Positions 35,447-45,744 are shown, numbered from the stretch's first letter. The stretch: DNA of 64,000 bases from Brevibacillus sedimenti (GCF_020923495.1 NZ_CP064048.1:3163001-3227000); one strand, 5' to 3'. Notes: generated by a model from the sequence alone, not told the origin. Made by a program: numbers and translations.

Positions 35447-35491
35447 GGCAAAATTCGACGATGGGAAAGAGTCTGAATATTTCCTTAAGAC

Positions 35492-35521
35492 AAAAAAGGA
35501 TCGAGGAACAGTCCCCGATCC
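35492..35521 (-). terminator. Terminator of the double-AAA+ gene
   Basis: GGATCG and CGATCC close a hairpin with further internal pairing, followed by TTTTTTG on the minus strand, 30 bases after the stop codon. Confidence 0.75.
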
Positions 35522-35550
35522 AGGATGAAGAACTTCCCTGCACCGACTCG

Positions 35551-37962
35551 TCACCCTCCGTGGACAGACGTTCCTGACGCCGGTGCGCCATTTGGAAACA
35601 ACGGCTGAAAATCAACCCATTCCAAACGGCTCAACTGCTCAATGTCCGAGCTGTCGTCGCCCGCCTGCGTCAGCCGGAGCGCCTGGTATTGCAAGGCTTC
35701 CTGCAGCAGGTTGTGCACCATCCGACCGTTGCCAGTGAGCGTCCCCGCTTGAGCCGCTTGTTCCAACTGCTGCCGAATGCGCTCCTCCACATCGCCGCCG
35801 AGCCGGTATCCCGCCTGCGTGACCGCCTGCAGCAGCATGCGGGTGAGCTCGTCTGTCGTGTAATCGGGGAAGTGGAGGTATTTTTTGAAGCGGGAAAACA
35901 GGCCCGGATTGCTCGCCAGCAAACGCTGCATCTCCGACGGATAGCCGGCCAGCACGACCACCAGGTTTTCGCCATGACGGGACATTTCCTCCACCAGCGT
36001 GTGAATCGCTTCCCGACCGTAGTCCCGTTCGCCGCCCTCCAGCAGTGCGTACGCCTCGTCGATAAACAGGACGCCGCCCAGCGCTTCGCGGATTTTGCGC
36101 CGGGTCAGCGCCGCCGTCTGCCCGACGTATCCGGCTACCAGATCGGCCCGGCTGGCCGTGACCAGATGGCCCCGTTTCAGATAGCCGATTTCCTGCAGCA
36201 TCTCCGCATACAGGCGGGCGACCGTCGTTTTCCCCGTGCCCGGACTGCCGGTGAATACGGCGTGCAGCTCAACGGGAACGGTCGGCAGTCCGCAGGCGGC
36301 CCGCTTCCGCTGCACCGAGGCAAACGCGGCGATTTTGTTCAGTTCCGCCTTTACTTCATCCAGGCCAATCAAGGACGCCAGCTTTTCTCTCGCCGGCTGG
36401 ACATCCGGCAGCGCGTCCAGACCGCCAACGTCTTTGGGGTAGAGAATGGTGAAGTCGTCCCACTTCAGCTCATCCGGTTCGTCAAGACGCCGCCCCTTTG
36501 CAAAAATCGCTTCCATCACGAGATTGGCCACCGTCCGGGCATTGCCGAAGGTGTGGTCCACACGAGCCTGTTCGATTCGCTGCCGCAAAGCCCGCCGCGC
36601 TTCCGGCGTGAAGGAAAAATCGTTTCGGCCGGCCACCTGCTCGGCAATCGCCACCAGTTCGTCGGTCGTATAGTCGGGCAATAAGAAGTGGCCCGTCTCT
36701 GGAAAACGGCTGCGCAGCCCCGGATTGGCGTACAAAAACTGCCGCATCTCCTCCGGATAACCGGCCAGCATCACCACAAACCGGCCGGCGTATTCGCCGC
36801 CGGTCATCGCGGCCACCAGCGTGTCGATTGCAGCCTGGCCGTAATCGCTGCCCGAGCTGTCAGCCCGCTTCAGGCTGTAGGCTTCGTCAATAAACAGCAC
36901 GCCCCCGACCGCCCGTTTGACCGCCTCCATCACCCGCTGTTCCGTCTGTCCCACATACGCCCCGACCAGATGGGAGCGGTCCACTTCCACCACGTCGCCG
37001 CGCTCCAGAAGTCCCAGCTCGTGATACAGACGGCCGATCAGACGGGCCAGCGTGGTCTTCCCCGTCCCCGGATTGCCCATCAGCACCAGATGGAGGGGCA
37101 GCTGATCGGTCAGGTGCCAACCTTTTTCCTCACGGAGCTGCCGATACCGCAGGAAGCGGGCCAGCTTACGCACGCGCTCCTTGATCTCGTCCAGCCCGAT
37201 CAGCCCTTCCAGTTCCTCCAGGGCTGACTGCCCGCGCCCGCCTCCAGGCATCTCTGCATCGTCCGATTCCCCGTCAATGGACAGCAGCCGTTCATGTTCT
37301 TCCTGCTGTGCGGTCAAGCGTTTGACGCTCTCCTGCAAGGCAGCCAGCATTTCCGCCGAATAAAACATGCCCTGCAGCGAGGCCGCATAGGCCTGGGTCC
37401 TCTCCAGCATATCGCCGAGCAGGCGCTCCCGCTCCGCGTACAACCGCTCCACGCCGGCTGCCGCGTGCACCGCTGTTTCGTCCCCGGCCGCTTCGGCCGC
37501 TTCGCGCGCGGCGGCAGCCAGAGCCTGCCATGACGGAAGGGCTTGCAACTCGGCCTCGGCGGCTTGTTTCAGCTGCTCTGCGTTCCGCCTGCGGGTAGCG
37601 GCGTTATCCGTTTCGCGGATCAGCGGATAGCTGCCGTCGAGGCGGTGTTCCTTCAGACGGGTCAGGTACAGGCGCACCCGCAGTTCGGCGGACGGCCGGT
37701 AGGCAGGGTCCAGCCGGACGGCACGGGACAGCCATTCCTCGGCCAACCCGTAGCCTCCCCGCTTTTCCATGCGGAGAGCAGCCAGCCAGGTGAGCACCAC
37801 CGCTTCCGCCTGATCCAGCCGTTTGTCCTCGTCCGTTCCGCGCCGCTCCTCGATCAAGCGGAGGAGCGGGATTAGCTCCCCTTCCGACAGCTGTCGTATG
37901 TCAGGTGGGTGCCCCCGCCACCTCCACACAACTTCCAACCGGTCCGCTGCTCGCTGCTGCAT
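35551..37962 (-). CDS. Double-AAA+ ATPase of the SpoVK/CbbX family
   Basis: 803 residues from the ATG at 37962 (AGGAGAGGGG upstream). An N-terminal helical region of about 250 residues, partly TPR-like, is followed by two complete CbbX/SpoVK-type AAA+ modules. The first has Walker A GNPGTGKTTLARL and Walker B VLFIDEAYSL; the second has GSPGTGKTTVARL and VLFIDEAYALL. Both keep ExGxYVGQTE/A-type pore loops and the GNARTV / GNGRMV sensor motifs. Classical SpoVK has one such module, so this is a tandem version. Probably a remodelling ATPase, possibly sporulation-linked (inference). Confidence 0.88.
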   Translation of the reverse strand: MQQRAADRLEVVWRWRGHPPDIRQLSEGELIPLLRLIEERRGTDEDKRLDQAEAVVLTWLAALRMEKRGGYGLAEEWLSRAVRLDPAYRPSAELRVRLYLTRLKEHRLDGSYPLIRETDNAATRRRNAEQLKQAAEAELQALPSWQALAAAAREAAEAAGDETAVHAAAGVERLYAERERLLGDMLERTQAYAASLQGMFYSAEMLAALQESVKRLTAQQEEHERLLSIDGESDDAEMPGGGRGQSALEELEGLIGLDEIKERVRKLARFLRYRQLREEKGWHLTDQLPLHLVLMGNPGTGKTTLARLIGRLYHELGLLERGDVVEVDRSHLVGAYVGQTEQRVMEAVKRAVGGVLFIDEAYSLKRADSSGSDYGQAAIDTLVAAMTGGEYAGRFVVMLAGYPEEMRQFLYANPGLRSRFPETGHFLLPDYTTDELVAIAEQVAGRNDFSFTPEARRALRQRIEQARVDHTFGNARTVANLVMEAIFAKGRRLDEPDELKWDDFTILYPKDVGGLDALPDVQPAREKLASLIGLDEVKAELNKIAAFASVQRKRAACGLPTVPVELHAVFTGSPGTGKTTVARLYAEMLQEIGYLKRGHLVTASRADLVAGYVGQTAALTRRKIREALGGVLFIDEAYALLEGGERDYGREAIHTLVEEMSRHGENLVVVLAGYPSEMQRLLASNPGLFSRFKKYLHFPDYTTDELTRMLLQAVTQAGYRLGGDVEERIRQQLEQAAQAGTLTGNGRMVHNLLQEALQYQALRLTQAGDDSSDIEQLSRLEWVDFQPLFPNGAPASGTSVHGG

Positions 37963-38063
37963 CGTGCCCCTCTCCTTTTCTGGTTTTTCGTGTGTACTCC
38001 AGTTGTACCATACTTCAATTTTGGTGAAAAAGGCAATGATCGAAAACACACTCCTGGCACACG

Positions 38064-38097
38064 GCAAAAAAGCAACCTCCCGTCATTAGGAGGTTGC
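38064..38097 (-). terminator. Terminator hairpin, left copy
   Basis: GCAACCTCC and GGAGGTTGC form a 9-bp stem. On the minus strand it is followed by TTTTTTG. The same hairpin recurs at 38144-38166, with repeat core between the two. Confidence 0.75.
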
Positions 38098-38143
38098 TCA
38101 GGCCCGATCACCCATGCGCCACGAACTTTGTCTGCATGCTGAA
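38098..38143 (+). repeat. Copy B of the dispersed repeat (core only)
   Basis: Contains GGCCCGATCACCCATG, then ACTTTGTCT, then GCTGAA, aligning with the right half of copies A and C. It lies between two copies of the same terminator hairpin. Confidence 0.65.
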
Positions 38144-38166
38144 CAACCTCCCGTCATAGGAGGTTG
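38144..38166. terminator. Terminator hairpin, right copy
   Basis: CAACCTCC and GGAGGTTG with a seven-base loop, a near-identical duplicate of the hairpin at 38072. It ends close to the 3' end of the 67-residue gene on the minus strand. Confidence 0.65.
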
Positions 38167-38193
38167 CTCGTTTCTGTTGTGTTGTTCCCTACA

Positions 38194-38397
38194 CTACAGC
38201 TTTACGTTGCCAATGTCCACGTCGGCCTTGAAGCGGGCCTGGGCTGCTGCAAATACGTCCTGTTCCGACTCGGCGGCGACCTTGAACATGGTAATCAGTT
38301 TGTCGCCGCTGTGCACCTGCACGTTGTACTGCGAATCACCGTCGTACGTAGCGGAAAACGTGTATGCGCTGCCGTTCACGTTGATGGTTCGTTCCAT
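38194..38397 (-). CDS. Small protein of unknown function, 67 residues
   Basis: Begins MERTINVNGS and reads as a small beta-rich domain (NVNGSAYTFSATYDGDSQYNVQV) with a short helical end. No homology is recognised. The start is uncertain: GGGAGG is 14 bases from ATG 38397, while GTG 38410-38412 touches it. The ribosome site sits inside a perfect hairpin at 38405-38431, suggesting translational control. Followed by two terminator hairpins. Confidence 0.6.
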   Translation of the reverse strand: MERTINVNGSAYTFSATYDGDSQYNVQVHSGDKLITMFKVAAESEQDVFAAAQARFKADVDIGNVKL

Positions 38398-38404
38398 ATC
38401 GTTC

Positions 38405-38431
38405 GGACACACCTCCCGCCATAGTGTGTCC
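38405..38431 (-). promoter_or_regulatory. Hairpin holding the ribosome binding site of the 67-residue gene
   Basis: GGACACAC and GTGTGTCC form a perfect 8-bp stem. The GGGAGG site is in the loop and adjoining stem on the minus-strand transcript, so folding could limit ribosome access. Confidence 0.45.
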
Positions 38432-38598
38432 GCCTGCGGCCCGCTTCATCCCCGGGGCAGTGCGCTTCGACTGCTCAAGACGCGGCTGCTGCCTGCCTGG
38501 GCACAGCGAAACACAGTGAAACTGGCAGTGCGTCCCGCAGGCTGCATGCGGTCAGGGAGTAAGCAGTCGCGGACAGGACATTCATATCCGACAGGACC

Positions 38599-38925
38599 CT
38601 ATACCGGCGAAAACGCCTGGTAGTCAGTCGGCTGGCGTATGATGGTACCATCCGGAAGCTCGACCAGCAGCAGATCAGTCTCCTCTTGGCTGCCCTCCTG
38701 CCAGTCAAAGACAAACACTTGTTTGTCCATCGGCTTGTTTTCGTCCAGAACGGCCAGGATTGCGCGCAGCGTGTCGGCCGTAATCGGCACCGGAATGCTT
38801 GTCCCCTGCCGGTCAGGGATGGAGAGCAGCTTCGGCGCCTCTTCAAAATACTGGACGGTATCCAGCAGCAGCGACACCTGCTGAGCGTTCAGTTCAGAAG
38901 CAAATCGTTCAAACGGCTTGGCCAT
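38599..38925 (-). CDS. Protein of unknown function downstream of parC
   Basis: 108 residues, acidic, soluble, no family recognised. The ATG at 38925 lies nine bases after AAAGGA and six bases after the parC stop, so it is very probably translated from the parEC transcript. Sequence features include an N-terminal helix (FERFASELNAQQVSLLLDTVQYF) and a strand-rich C-terminus (DKQVFVFDWQEG). Role unknown. Confidence 0.65.
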   Translation of the reverse strand: MAKPFERFASELNAQQVSLLLDTVQYFEEAPKLLSIPDRQGTSIPVPITADTLRAILAVLDENKPMDKQVFVFDWQEGSQEETDLLLVELPDGTIIRQPTDYQAFSPV

Positions 38926-38930
38926 GTGCA

Positions 38931-41483
38931 TCATTCCTTTTCATCCGCAGAATTGTCGAACAAGCTGAATTGGGTTACCGCATTACCATCCCGGGGTGTT
39001 TTGTCCGGTTCCGCTTCGGCCGACCCTTTCGGGGGCTCCGCCGCTTTTTCCGCTTCGTCCGGCAAAACGGCTTCATAGGCGACGGCTTCCACGCCGCCGT
39101 CCACCACGCTGCGAGCCGCCCCCCCTTGTTCCGTCACAGCCACCTGTTCGGTCGGCACCAGTACCCACTCGTTTCTGTCCGTCAAAGCGTAGAGCGTGTC
39201 TTCCACAGTCACCGCCACCACCCGATGCGGATTGGTTTTCCGCTTGCGAATCACCTGGACCCCTTTGCCTGCCCGGCCCTGCAGCGGGATGGCGGAGATC
39301 AAGGTGCGTTTCACTTGTCCTTCGGCCGTCAGCAGATTGAACGACCGCGCATCTTCCGCCTCCGTCGGCAGCAGGGCGACTACCTCGTCACCAGCCGCAA
39401 GCGAAATCGCCTTGACGCCGCTGGACGCCCGGCCGGTCGCACTCACCTCGCTGCGCGGGAAGCGGATGCCCATGCCGTCTTTGGTCACCGCGAGGAAGGC
39501 ACCCTCTTCACCTGCCACAAACGCCGTGACAAACTCGTCTCCCTCTGCTTTCAGCTTGGCCGCCACCAGCGCGCCGGAACGATTTGTCTCGTACTCGGTC
39601 AGCGCCGTCCGCTTGATCAAGCCGGAGCGGCTGACGTGATAGACGTAGAGCGGCTGCTTGAAATCGTCCACGATCGCAAACCCGACGATGTGCTGCTGCT
39701 TGTCCAGCGGGATGACGTTGACCAGCGCGGTCCCGATCTCTTTCCACTTGTCGTCGGGAATGGAGTTGACCAGCGTGGCAAAATACTTGCCGTCCTGGGT
39801 GAAGAACAAGGCCGTGTGGGAGGTGTTGGCCTCCGCAAAATAGCGGACCTTGTCCCCTTCCTTGACGCCGCAGGTCTCGATTGTCCCGCCCATCGACTTG
39901 AACGAGCGCGGGCTGGTGCGCTTGATGTAGCCTTCGTTGGTCAAGGTCACGACGCAGTCTTCCGCGTTGATCTGCATCGCGATATCCACCTTGACCTCCT
40001 CGATCTCTCCCTGGATCTCGGTCAGACGCGGCTCCGCGTACTTTTTCTTGATTTCGTTCAGCTCGGCGGTAATCACCTGGATCAGCTTTTTCTCGCTGCC
40101 AAGAATCGCCTTCAATACCTCGATCTCTTTGGACAGCGTTGCCAGCTCCTTCTCCAGCTTGACGATATCCAACCGGGTGAGCGACGCCAACTGGATGGAC
40201 AGGATCGCCTCCGCCTGTGCCTCCGTGAACCCGTACTGCTCCATGATGTTTTTTCTGGCGTCGGCCCGGTCTTCGGAGTTCATGATCGTCTCCACGATCT
40301 GCCGCAGGATCGACTTGGCCCGGATCAGCCCCTGTACGACGTGCTCCCGTCTTTGCTTTTTGTCCAGGTCGTACTGGGTACGGCGCGTCACCACGTCTTT
40401 CTGGTGGTCGATGTAGGCGGCCAAAAGCTCCTTCAGCCCCATCTGCCGGATCGTTCCCTCGTGGATGACGTTCATGTTGTAGTTGTAATAGATCTGCAGG
40501 TCGGTGTTTTTGTACAAATAGTTGAGGATCGCATTTTCGTCCGCGTCTTTTCGGATGTCGATGACAATCCGCACCTTCTTTTGCTCCGCCTCTTTACGGC
40601 CGGTCTCGTCGCGGACAGCCAGCGCCCCCTCGATCTTGCGCTCCATCACCAGTTCGTCAATCTGGGCGACCAGCTTCGATTTGATCACGTCATACGGAAT
40701 CTCCGAGATGACGATCTTTTTCACCTTGGTGCCTTTGGGCTCCTCCACGTGGCTGCGGCCGCGGATGACAAATTGTCCGCGCCCCGTCTCAAACGCCTTG
40801 CGAATGCCGGATGTGCCCTGGACGATGCCGCCGGTCGGAAAATCGGGCCCTTTGATATGATGCATCAGCTCGTCCAGCGTGATGTCCGGCTTTTTCATCT
40901 GGGCGATCGCCGCGTCGATCACTTCCCCCAGGTTGTGCGTCGGAATCTCCGTCGCAAACCCGACCGCAATCCCCGACGCTCCGTTGACGAGCAGGTTGGG
41001 AAAACGGGACGGCAGCACGGCCGGCTGCTGTGCCGAGTTGTCGTAGTTGGGGATAAAGGTGACCGTGTCTTTTTCGATGTCGCGCAGCATTTCGTTGGCC
41101 AGCGCGGACAGGCGGGACTCGGTGTAACGCATCGCTGCCGGCGGGTCGGCGTCCAGGCTCCCGAAGTTGCCATGACCCTGAATCAACACCTGACGCATTT
41201 TCCACCACTGCGCCATCCGTACCATCGTCTCGTAAATGGCGCTGTCCCCGTGCGGATGGTAGGTCCCCATCACATACCCGACCGTCTTGGCCGATTTGCG
41301 GTACGGCTTGTCATGCGTATTGCCCTCCTGGTACATCGCGTACAGGATGCGGCGCTGCACCGGTTTGAGGCCGTCGCGGGCATCGGGAATGGCGCGGGAC
41401 AAGATGACCAGGTTGGCGTAGTCGCTGAAACGCTTCCCCATGATTTCCGCGAAACTCTGTTCGATGATCTGATTGGACAGCAT
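38931..41483 (-). CDS. parC: DNA topoisomerase IV subunit A
   Basis: 850-residue breakage-reunion subunit that decatenates daughter chromosomes with ParE. The N-terminal winged-helix domain includes [22 protein letters not shown], the quinolone region [15 protein letters not shown] and the active-site Tyr in [11 protein letters not shown] coiled coil and a C-terminal beta-pinwheel follow. The absence of a GyrA-box-like motif and the parE-parC order favour topoisomerase IV over gyrase. It starts two bases after parE. Confidence 0.92.
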   Translation of the reverse strand: MLSNQIIEQSFAEIMGKRFSDYANLVILSRAIPDARDGLKPVQRRILYAMYQEGNTHDKPYRKSAKTVGYVMGTYHPHGDSAIYETMVRMAQWWKMRQVLIQGHGNFGSLDADPPAAMRYTESRLSALANEMLRDIEKDTVTFIPNYDNSAQQPAVLPSRFPNLLVNGASGIAVGFATEIPTHNLGEVIDAAIAQMKKPDITLDELMHHIKGPDFPTGGIVQGTSGIRKAFETGRGQFVIRGRSHVEEPKGTKVKKIVISEIPYDVIKSKLVAQIDELVMERKIEGALAVRDETGRKEAEQKKVRIVIDIRKDADENAILNYLYKNTDLQIYYNYNMNVIHEGTIRQMGLKELLAAYIDHQKDVVTRRTQYDLDKKQRREHVVQGLIRAKSILRQIVETIMNSEDRADARKNIMEQYGFTEAQAEAILSIQLASLTRLDIVKLEKELATLSKEIEVLKAILGSEKKLIQVITAELNEIKKKYAEPRLTEIQGEIEEVKVDIAMQINAEDCVVTLTNEGYIKRTSPRSFKSMGGTIETCGVKEGDKVRYFAEANTSHTALFFTQDGKYFATLVNSIPDDKWKEIGTALVNVIPLDKQQHIVGFAIVDDFKQPLYVYHVSRSGLIKRTALTEYETNRSGALVAAKLKAEGDEFVTAFVAGEEGAFLAVTKDGMGIRFPRSEVSATGRASSGVKAISLAAGDEVVALLPTEAEDARSFNLLTAEGQVKRTLISAIPLQGRAGKGVQVIRKRKTNPHRVVAVTVEDTLYALTDRNEWVLVPTEQVAVTEQGGAARSVVDGGVEAVAYEAVLPDEAEKAAEPPKGSAEAEPDKTPRDGNAVTQFSLFDNSADEKE

Positions 41484-41485
41484 GC

Positions 41486-43447
41486 TTATTCATCCTCTCC
41501 CACTTCAAAGGTGACATGGTTCTCGATCCACTCGCGCCGGGGCGGCACCTTGTCGCCCATCAGGACGGTGACCAGTTTTTCGCAATGGGCGAGGTCTTCC
41601 AACTGCACCTTGATCAGCTTGCGCGTCTCCGGATTCATCGTCGTCTCCCAGAGCTGGTCGGCGTTCATCTCGCCCAAGCCCTTGTAGCGCTGCACTTCCG
41701 CACCGCGCCCCAGCCGCTTGAGAGCCTGCTCCAGCTCGTAGTCGTTCCAACAGTAGACCACGTCCGCCGGCTTGCCGCGGTTTTCCTTTCGCACCTGATA
41801 CAGCGGCGGCTGGGAGATGTACAGCTTGCCTGCGGCGATCAGCGGCTGCATGTAGCGGAAGAAAAACGTCAGCAGCAGCGTCTGGATGTGCGACCCGTCC
41901 ACGTCGGCGTCGGACATGATGATGATTTTGTCAAACGCGCAGTTTTCGATGGAAAAGTCTTCTCCGATATCGGTCTCCAGCACCTCCAGAATGGTGCGGA
42001 ACTCCTCGTTGGCGAGGATGTCGGACAGCTTCGCCTTTTCGGTGTTGAGCGGTTTACCCTTCAGGCCAAAAATCGCCTGAAACTCGGAGTTGCGCGCCTG
42101 CTTGGCCGAACCGCCGGCCGAATCCCCCTCGACGAGGAACAGCTCATTGCGCTTGGGGTCCTTGTACTGCGGCGGCGCGAATTTGTCGGAGATGGATTTC
42201 CGCTTCTTGGCGTTTTTGCCCTTCTTGTCGCCGCGCAGCGCTTCCCGCTGTTTGCGCAGTTCCTCACGAATTTCCGCGGAACGAATCGCCTTTTCGATCA
42301 ACAACTTGCCGATCTCCGGGTTTTCCTCGAGGAAAAATCCGAGTTTTTCCGAGACGATCTGCTCCACAATGGTCCGCGCCTCTTCGTTGCCCAGCTTGTC
42401 CTTGGTTTGAGACTCAAACTGGACATCGGCCATCTGCAGGGACAGCACCCCGAGGAAGCCTTCGCGCAGGTCGTTGCCCGACAGGTTGGGGTCCTTCTCC
42501 TTGAGGAAGCCTTTTTTACGGGCAAATTCGTTGAACACCCGCGTGGTTCCGTTGCGGAAGCCGGTTACGTGCGTGCCGCCGTCCGTCGTCGGAATGGAGT
42601 TGACGTACGAGACGAGCGTTTCCGTGTAGCCGTCGTTGTACTGAAACGCCAGCTCGACGTAAACGTTTTCCTTTTCCCCCTCGAAATAGACCACCGGGTG
42701 GAGCGTTTGTTTGCCTTCGTTGAGGTACTCGACGTAGGATTTAAGCCCGTCCTCGAAGTAAAACTCCTCCCGTTTGACCTCGGGTCCGCGCTCGTCAATC
42801 AGCACCAGGCGCAGCTTTTTCAGCAAAAACGCCGTCTCGCGCAAACGGTCGCGGATCGTCTCGTAATCAAACCGGGCGCTGCCAAACACCGCGTCGTCCG
42901 GCAGAAAGCGCACGGTCACACCGGTTCGCCTGGTGGTGCCGACCACTTCCAGGCCGGTCACGGGCTTGCCCACGTGTTCGTTGCCTTGTTCGTCCACCAC
43001 GTAGGCATACCGCTGTTTGTGAATCTTGCCGTCGCGGTGGATCTCCACCTCCAGCCATTTGGAGAGGGCGACTACCACGCTGGAACCGACCCCGTGCAGT
43101 CCCCCGCTCTTTTTGTATCCGCCGCCGCCAAACTTGCCGCCGGCATGCAGCGTGGTAAAAATCACTTCCGGCACCGGGCGGCCCGTCTTGTGCATGCCGG
43201 TGGGGATACCCCGCCCGTGGTCCTCCACGCTGACGCTGCCGTCCTTGTGCAGGGTGACGATGATCGTATCGTTAAAACCGGCCAGCGTTTCGTCCTTGGC
43301 GTTGTCCACAATCTCCCACAGGAGATGGTGCAGACCGCGGCTGCCGGTGGAACCTATGTACATGCCCGGCCGTTTGCGCACGGCAATCAGGCCTTCCAGC
43401 ACCTGAATGTCTTCTTCGGTATACGTAAGCGTATCTGTTTCCTTCAA
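41486..43447 (-). CDS. parE: DNA topoisomerase IV subunit B
   Basis: 653-residue ATPase subunit. GHKL motifs [29 protein letters not shown] and [14 protein letters not shown] are followed by the TOPRIM block ([32 protein letters not shown]) and the C-terminal PLYQV region. The start is TTG with AGGGGAG nine bases upstream. Operon with parC and the 108-residue gene. Confidence 0.93.
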   Translation of the reverse strand: MKETDTLTYTEEDIQVLEGLIAVRKRPGMYIGSTGSRGLHHLLWEIVDNAKDETLAGFNDTIIVTLHKDGSVSVEDHGRGIPTGMHKTGRPVPEVIFTTLHAGGKFGGGGYKKSGGLHGVGSSVVVALSKWLEVEIHRDGKIHKQRYAYVVDEQGNEHVGKPVTGLEVVGTTRRTGVTVRFLPDDAVFGSARFDYETIRDRLRETAFLLKKLRLVLIDERGPEVKREEFYFEDGLKSYVEYLNEGKQTLHPVVYFEGEKENVYVELAFQYNDGYTETLVSYVNSIPTTDGGTHVTGFRNGTTRVFNEFARKKGFLKEKDPNLSGNDLREGFLGVLSLQMADVQFESQTKDKLGNEEARTIVEQIVSEKLGFFLEENPEIGKLLIEKAIRSAEIREELRKQREALRGDKKGKNAKKRKSISDKFAPPQYKDPKRNELFLVEGDSAGGSAKQARNSEFQAIFGLKGKPLNTEKAKLSDILANEEFRTILEVLETDIGEDFSIENCAFDKIIIMSDADVDGSHIQTLLLTFFFRYMQPLIAAGKLYISQPPLYQVRKENRGKPADVVYCWNDYELEQALKRLGRGAEVQRYKGLGEMNADQLWETTMNPETRKLIKVQLEDLAHCEKLVTVLMGDKVPPRREWIENHVTFEVGEDE

Positions 43448-43596
43448 TCGCGTTCTCCCCTCTGCTTCTTCAACTTGCGCAAGGAAACGCGGCGCCGGCC
43501 GCGCCCTGGGCGAAAAGCGGAGCCGTGGTCGCCCTTGTGCGGAACGGACGTGACGTTCCGTTCTCCGTCCGGGTAAAAAGCGAACACTTAATCGCT

Positions 43597-43626
43597 ATTG
43601 TACCGTATGGAATTGATTGTATTCAA
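43597..43626 (-). promoter_or_regulatory. Candidate promoter of parE-parC
   Basis: TTGAAT and TACAAT separated by 18 bases on the minus strand, giving a leader of roughly 140 bases. Confidence 0.55.
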
Positions 43627-43714
43627 CGCCCGCTGTCGGTGGACGGTGAGAAAATGCGATTCCGCGGGCAAAAAAACCACCCGGCCGTCGCTCGCGCTGT
43701 GACGGGTGAGGCCC

Positions 43715-43747
43715 GAAAAAAGGCCACCTCGCCCTAGCGAGATGGCC
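43715..43747 (-). terminator. Terminator of the YebC-family gene
   Basis: GGCCATCTCGC and GCGAGGTGGCC form an 11-bp stem with one wobble, followed by TTTTTT on the minus strand. Confidence 0.8.
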
Positions 43748-43759
43748 GAATGCGCCGCG

Positions 43760-44512
43760 TTATTTTTCGTTCAGCAGGCGTTCCATTTCCTCGTCGTCAA
43801 TTTCGTAGTTGGCGTAGACGTTTTGGACGTCGTCGTTCTCTTCGAAAGCCTCCATCATCTTGAGCATTTTCGCTGCATCCTCGCCGCTGATCTTGACGGT
43901 GTTCTGCGGAATCCACTGAACGGACGCGTTTGCAAACGTGTAGCCTTCCGCTTCCAGTCCGCTTTTGACCTGTTCCAGCTCGTGCGGGTGGGTCAAAATC
44001 TCGTAGGAGTCCTCGTTGGTCACCATGTCCTCGGCACCGGCTTCGAGCGCCTGCATCAGGATGGTGTCCTCGTCGACGGGAAACGCTTCGCGGTCGATGG
44101 TGATGACGCCTTTCTTGTCAAACATGAAGCTGACGGAACCGGTCTCCCCCAGGTTGCCGCCGCGCTTGTTGAAGATGGCGCGCACGTCGGCCGCGGTCCG
44201 GTTGCGGTTGTCCGTCAGGCATTCGACGATGACGGCCACGCCGCCCGGTCCGTATCCTTCGTAGCGGATTTCTTCGTAGTTGTCGGCGTTTCCGGTGTCC
44301 GTCGCCTTTTTGATCGCGCGTTCGATATTTTCCACCGGCATATTGATGGCTCGCGCGTTGGCGATGATCGCTTTCAGCTTCAGATTGGCGTTCGGGTCCG
44401 GCCCGCCTTTCTTCGCCTCCACGTAAATCTGCCGGGCAAATTTGACAAATTGGTTGTTCCTTTTCTGGTCGGCTGCGCCTTTTTTGGCGGCAAACAGTTT
44501 GAACTTCGGCAT
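43760..44512 (-). CDS. YebC/PmpR family protein (YeeI-like)
   Basis: 250 residues with the family core EEIRYEGYGPGGVAVIVECLTDNRNRTAADVRAIFNK and GGNLGETGSVSFMF. The N-terminus (MPKFKLFAAKKGAADQKRNN) differs from canonical YebC (MAGHSKW) and looks like the second, YeeI-type paralogue found in Bacillus. Long annotated as a transcription factor, the YebC group has recently been linked to relief of ribosome stalling at proline runs. GAGGAGAG precedes the ATG. Monocistronic. Confidence 0.85.
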   Translation of the reverse strand: MPKFKLFAAKKGAADQKRNNQFVKFARQIYVEAKKGGPDPNANLKLKAIIANARAINMPVENIERAIKKATDTGNADNYEEIRYEGYGPGGVAVIVECLTDNRNRTAADVRAIFNKRGGNLGETGSVSFMFDKKGVITIDREAFPVDEDTILMQALEAGAEDMVTNEDSYEILTHPHELEQVKSGLEAEGYTFANASVQWIPQNTVKISGEDAAKMLKMMEAFEENDDVQNVYANYEIDDEEMERLLNEK

Positions 44513-44590
44513 AACCAACTCTCCTCATCACATACAGAAATACCATGTCTAAGTGTAGCACTAGAGGGGAAGATCGGTCAAAGCCAAACC

Positions 44591-45721
44591 TCAGACAACC
44601 AGGCAGTTCCCGTCGGCGATCAACTGTTCCAGATCGACGTAATATCGGCCGGAAGCGCGAAACTGCCCGAGCGCGATCCGGCGGCAGACGTCGGTGCCCA
44701 CGGCCGCTCCCAGCGTGACGGACGAGGCCAACTGCGGCCAGGTGCAGACGGTTTTGCCCACCTCCGCCAATGACGCTCGCAAGCGCGCCGAGATGGCGTC
44801 GTCCCCGACGATCCGCAGCACATGGGGGATTTTCTCCTGGTTGGACAGCCCCTTCAGGGTGTCGTAGTCCAATCCGTCGACCAACCCGTGCAAAATCGGC
44901 CGGTCCGGTTCAAGGTCGAACCGTTCCACGTCCACAAGTCCCCTGTCGCTCGTGTCCATCACGACGGGAATGCCCAGCGCCCTGGCTTTGAGCCGGCTCA
45001 GGATCTTCATGTTCAGGCTGTCGCATTCATCCACCAGGATGTCCAGCCGTCCGCCTTCCAACAGAAAGCGGTCCAGATTCTCCTCGTTGGCCCCGTCGGC
45101 AAAGCAGACCACTTTCAAAAAGGGATCGATCTCCGCAATCTCCCGCGCCGTGACAATGATTTTCGGCATGCCCAGGTGGTGAACGCCGGTCCGGATACGG
45201 TTTAGGTTGGAGAGTTCCAGCGTGTCGAAATCGGCCAGGCGAATCTCGCCGCACACCCGTTCCATCGCCAGCGTGAGCGCGAGGGACTGGCCGACGGAAA
45301 GGCCGATCACCCCGATCGCCTTCCGGGACAACACCTCTTGTTCCTGCTGCGTGATCTTGTTTCGGTTCCGGTTCGTCCGCACAAACACGAACTCCTCCTC
45401 GTCCAGCAGGTGCACGAGGGTCCTGCGCCAGGGGTAGTACACCCATACGCCTTTTTCCTCGGGAGCCTCCCCCAGATAGTCTTCGACCGCCTCGGACAGC
45501 TCTTCCCGGCTGAACCGGCGGTCCGGATGCTTCGCCTTGATCAGTTCCTCCACCTGTCCGCGAAACGGATTGAGAATCACGACATCGTCTTGCCTGCGGC
45601 ACAGGTCCTGCAAGCGGCGGCGGTCATCCTCCCGCTGGAGGCGGAAAAACAGCGGGGCAAACAGCCAGTCCTCTCTTCTCATCTCTGTTCGTTCGGCCAG
45701 CAGCGAACGCAGGTCCGTCAT
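44591..45721 (-). CDS. E1/ThiF-like adenylating enzyme
   Basis: 376 residues. A helical N-terminal region (about 1-125) precedes an E1-like Rossmann domain: GVIGLSVGQ at about 133-141, LADFDTLELSNLNR-IR near 162 and MPKIIVTAREIAEIDPF. Such domains adenylate a C-terminal carboxylate. No CxxC zinc pairs and no obvious catalytic Cys are seen, and there is no sulfur-carrier gene nearby, so this is not a standard ThiF/MoeB. It follows a GNAT/FeeM-like gene with a 23-base gap, suggesting a two-enzyme pathway. Substrate unknown. Confidence 0.75.
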   Translation of the reverse strand: MTDLRSLLAERTEMRREDWLFAPLFFRLQREDDRRRLQDLCRRQDDVVILNPFRGQVEELIKAKHPDRRFSREELSEAVEDYLGEAPEEKGVWVYYPWRRTLVHLLDEEEFVFVRTNRNRNKITQQEQEVLSRKAIGVIGLSVGQSLALTLAMERVCGEIRLADFDTLELSNLNRIRTGVHHLGMPKIIVTAREIAEIDPFLKVVCFADGANEENLDRFLLEGGRLDILVDECDSLNMKILSRLKARALGIPVVMDTSDRGLVDVERFDLEPDRPILHGLVDGLDYDTLKGLSNQEKIPHVLRIVGDDAISARLRASLAEVGKTVCTWPQLASSVTLGAAVGTDVCRRIALGQFRASGRYYVDLEQLIADGNCLVV

Positions 45722-45744
45722 GATAAACTTCCCCCTTTCTTTCG

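Larger units (their letters stand above)
43448..43759. other. Intergenic region between yebC-type gene and parE
   Basis: Holds the yebC terminator (43715-43747), the parE promoter (43597-43626) and a leader hairpin (GAACGGA with TCCGTTC, 43542-43563). The remaining 90 bases form a GC-rich parE leader without a recognised riboswitch. Confidence 0.6.

Noticed and set aside
35383..35577. A 64-codon plus-strand frame between protease and AAA+ genes
   Set aside because: It covers the protease promoter palindrome and the AAA+ terminator and has no ribosome binding site.
38799..41687. A 962-codon open frame on the plus strand opposite parC
   Set aside because: It is an antisense shadow of the intact parC-parE genes, with Arg/His/Gln-rich sequence and no ribosome binding site. 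High GC content produces such long frames on the opposite strand.
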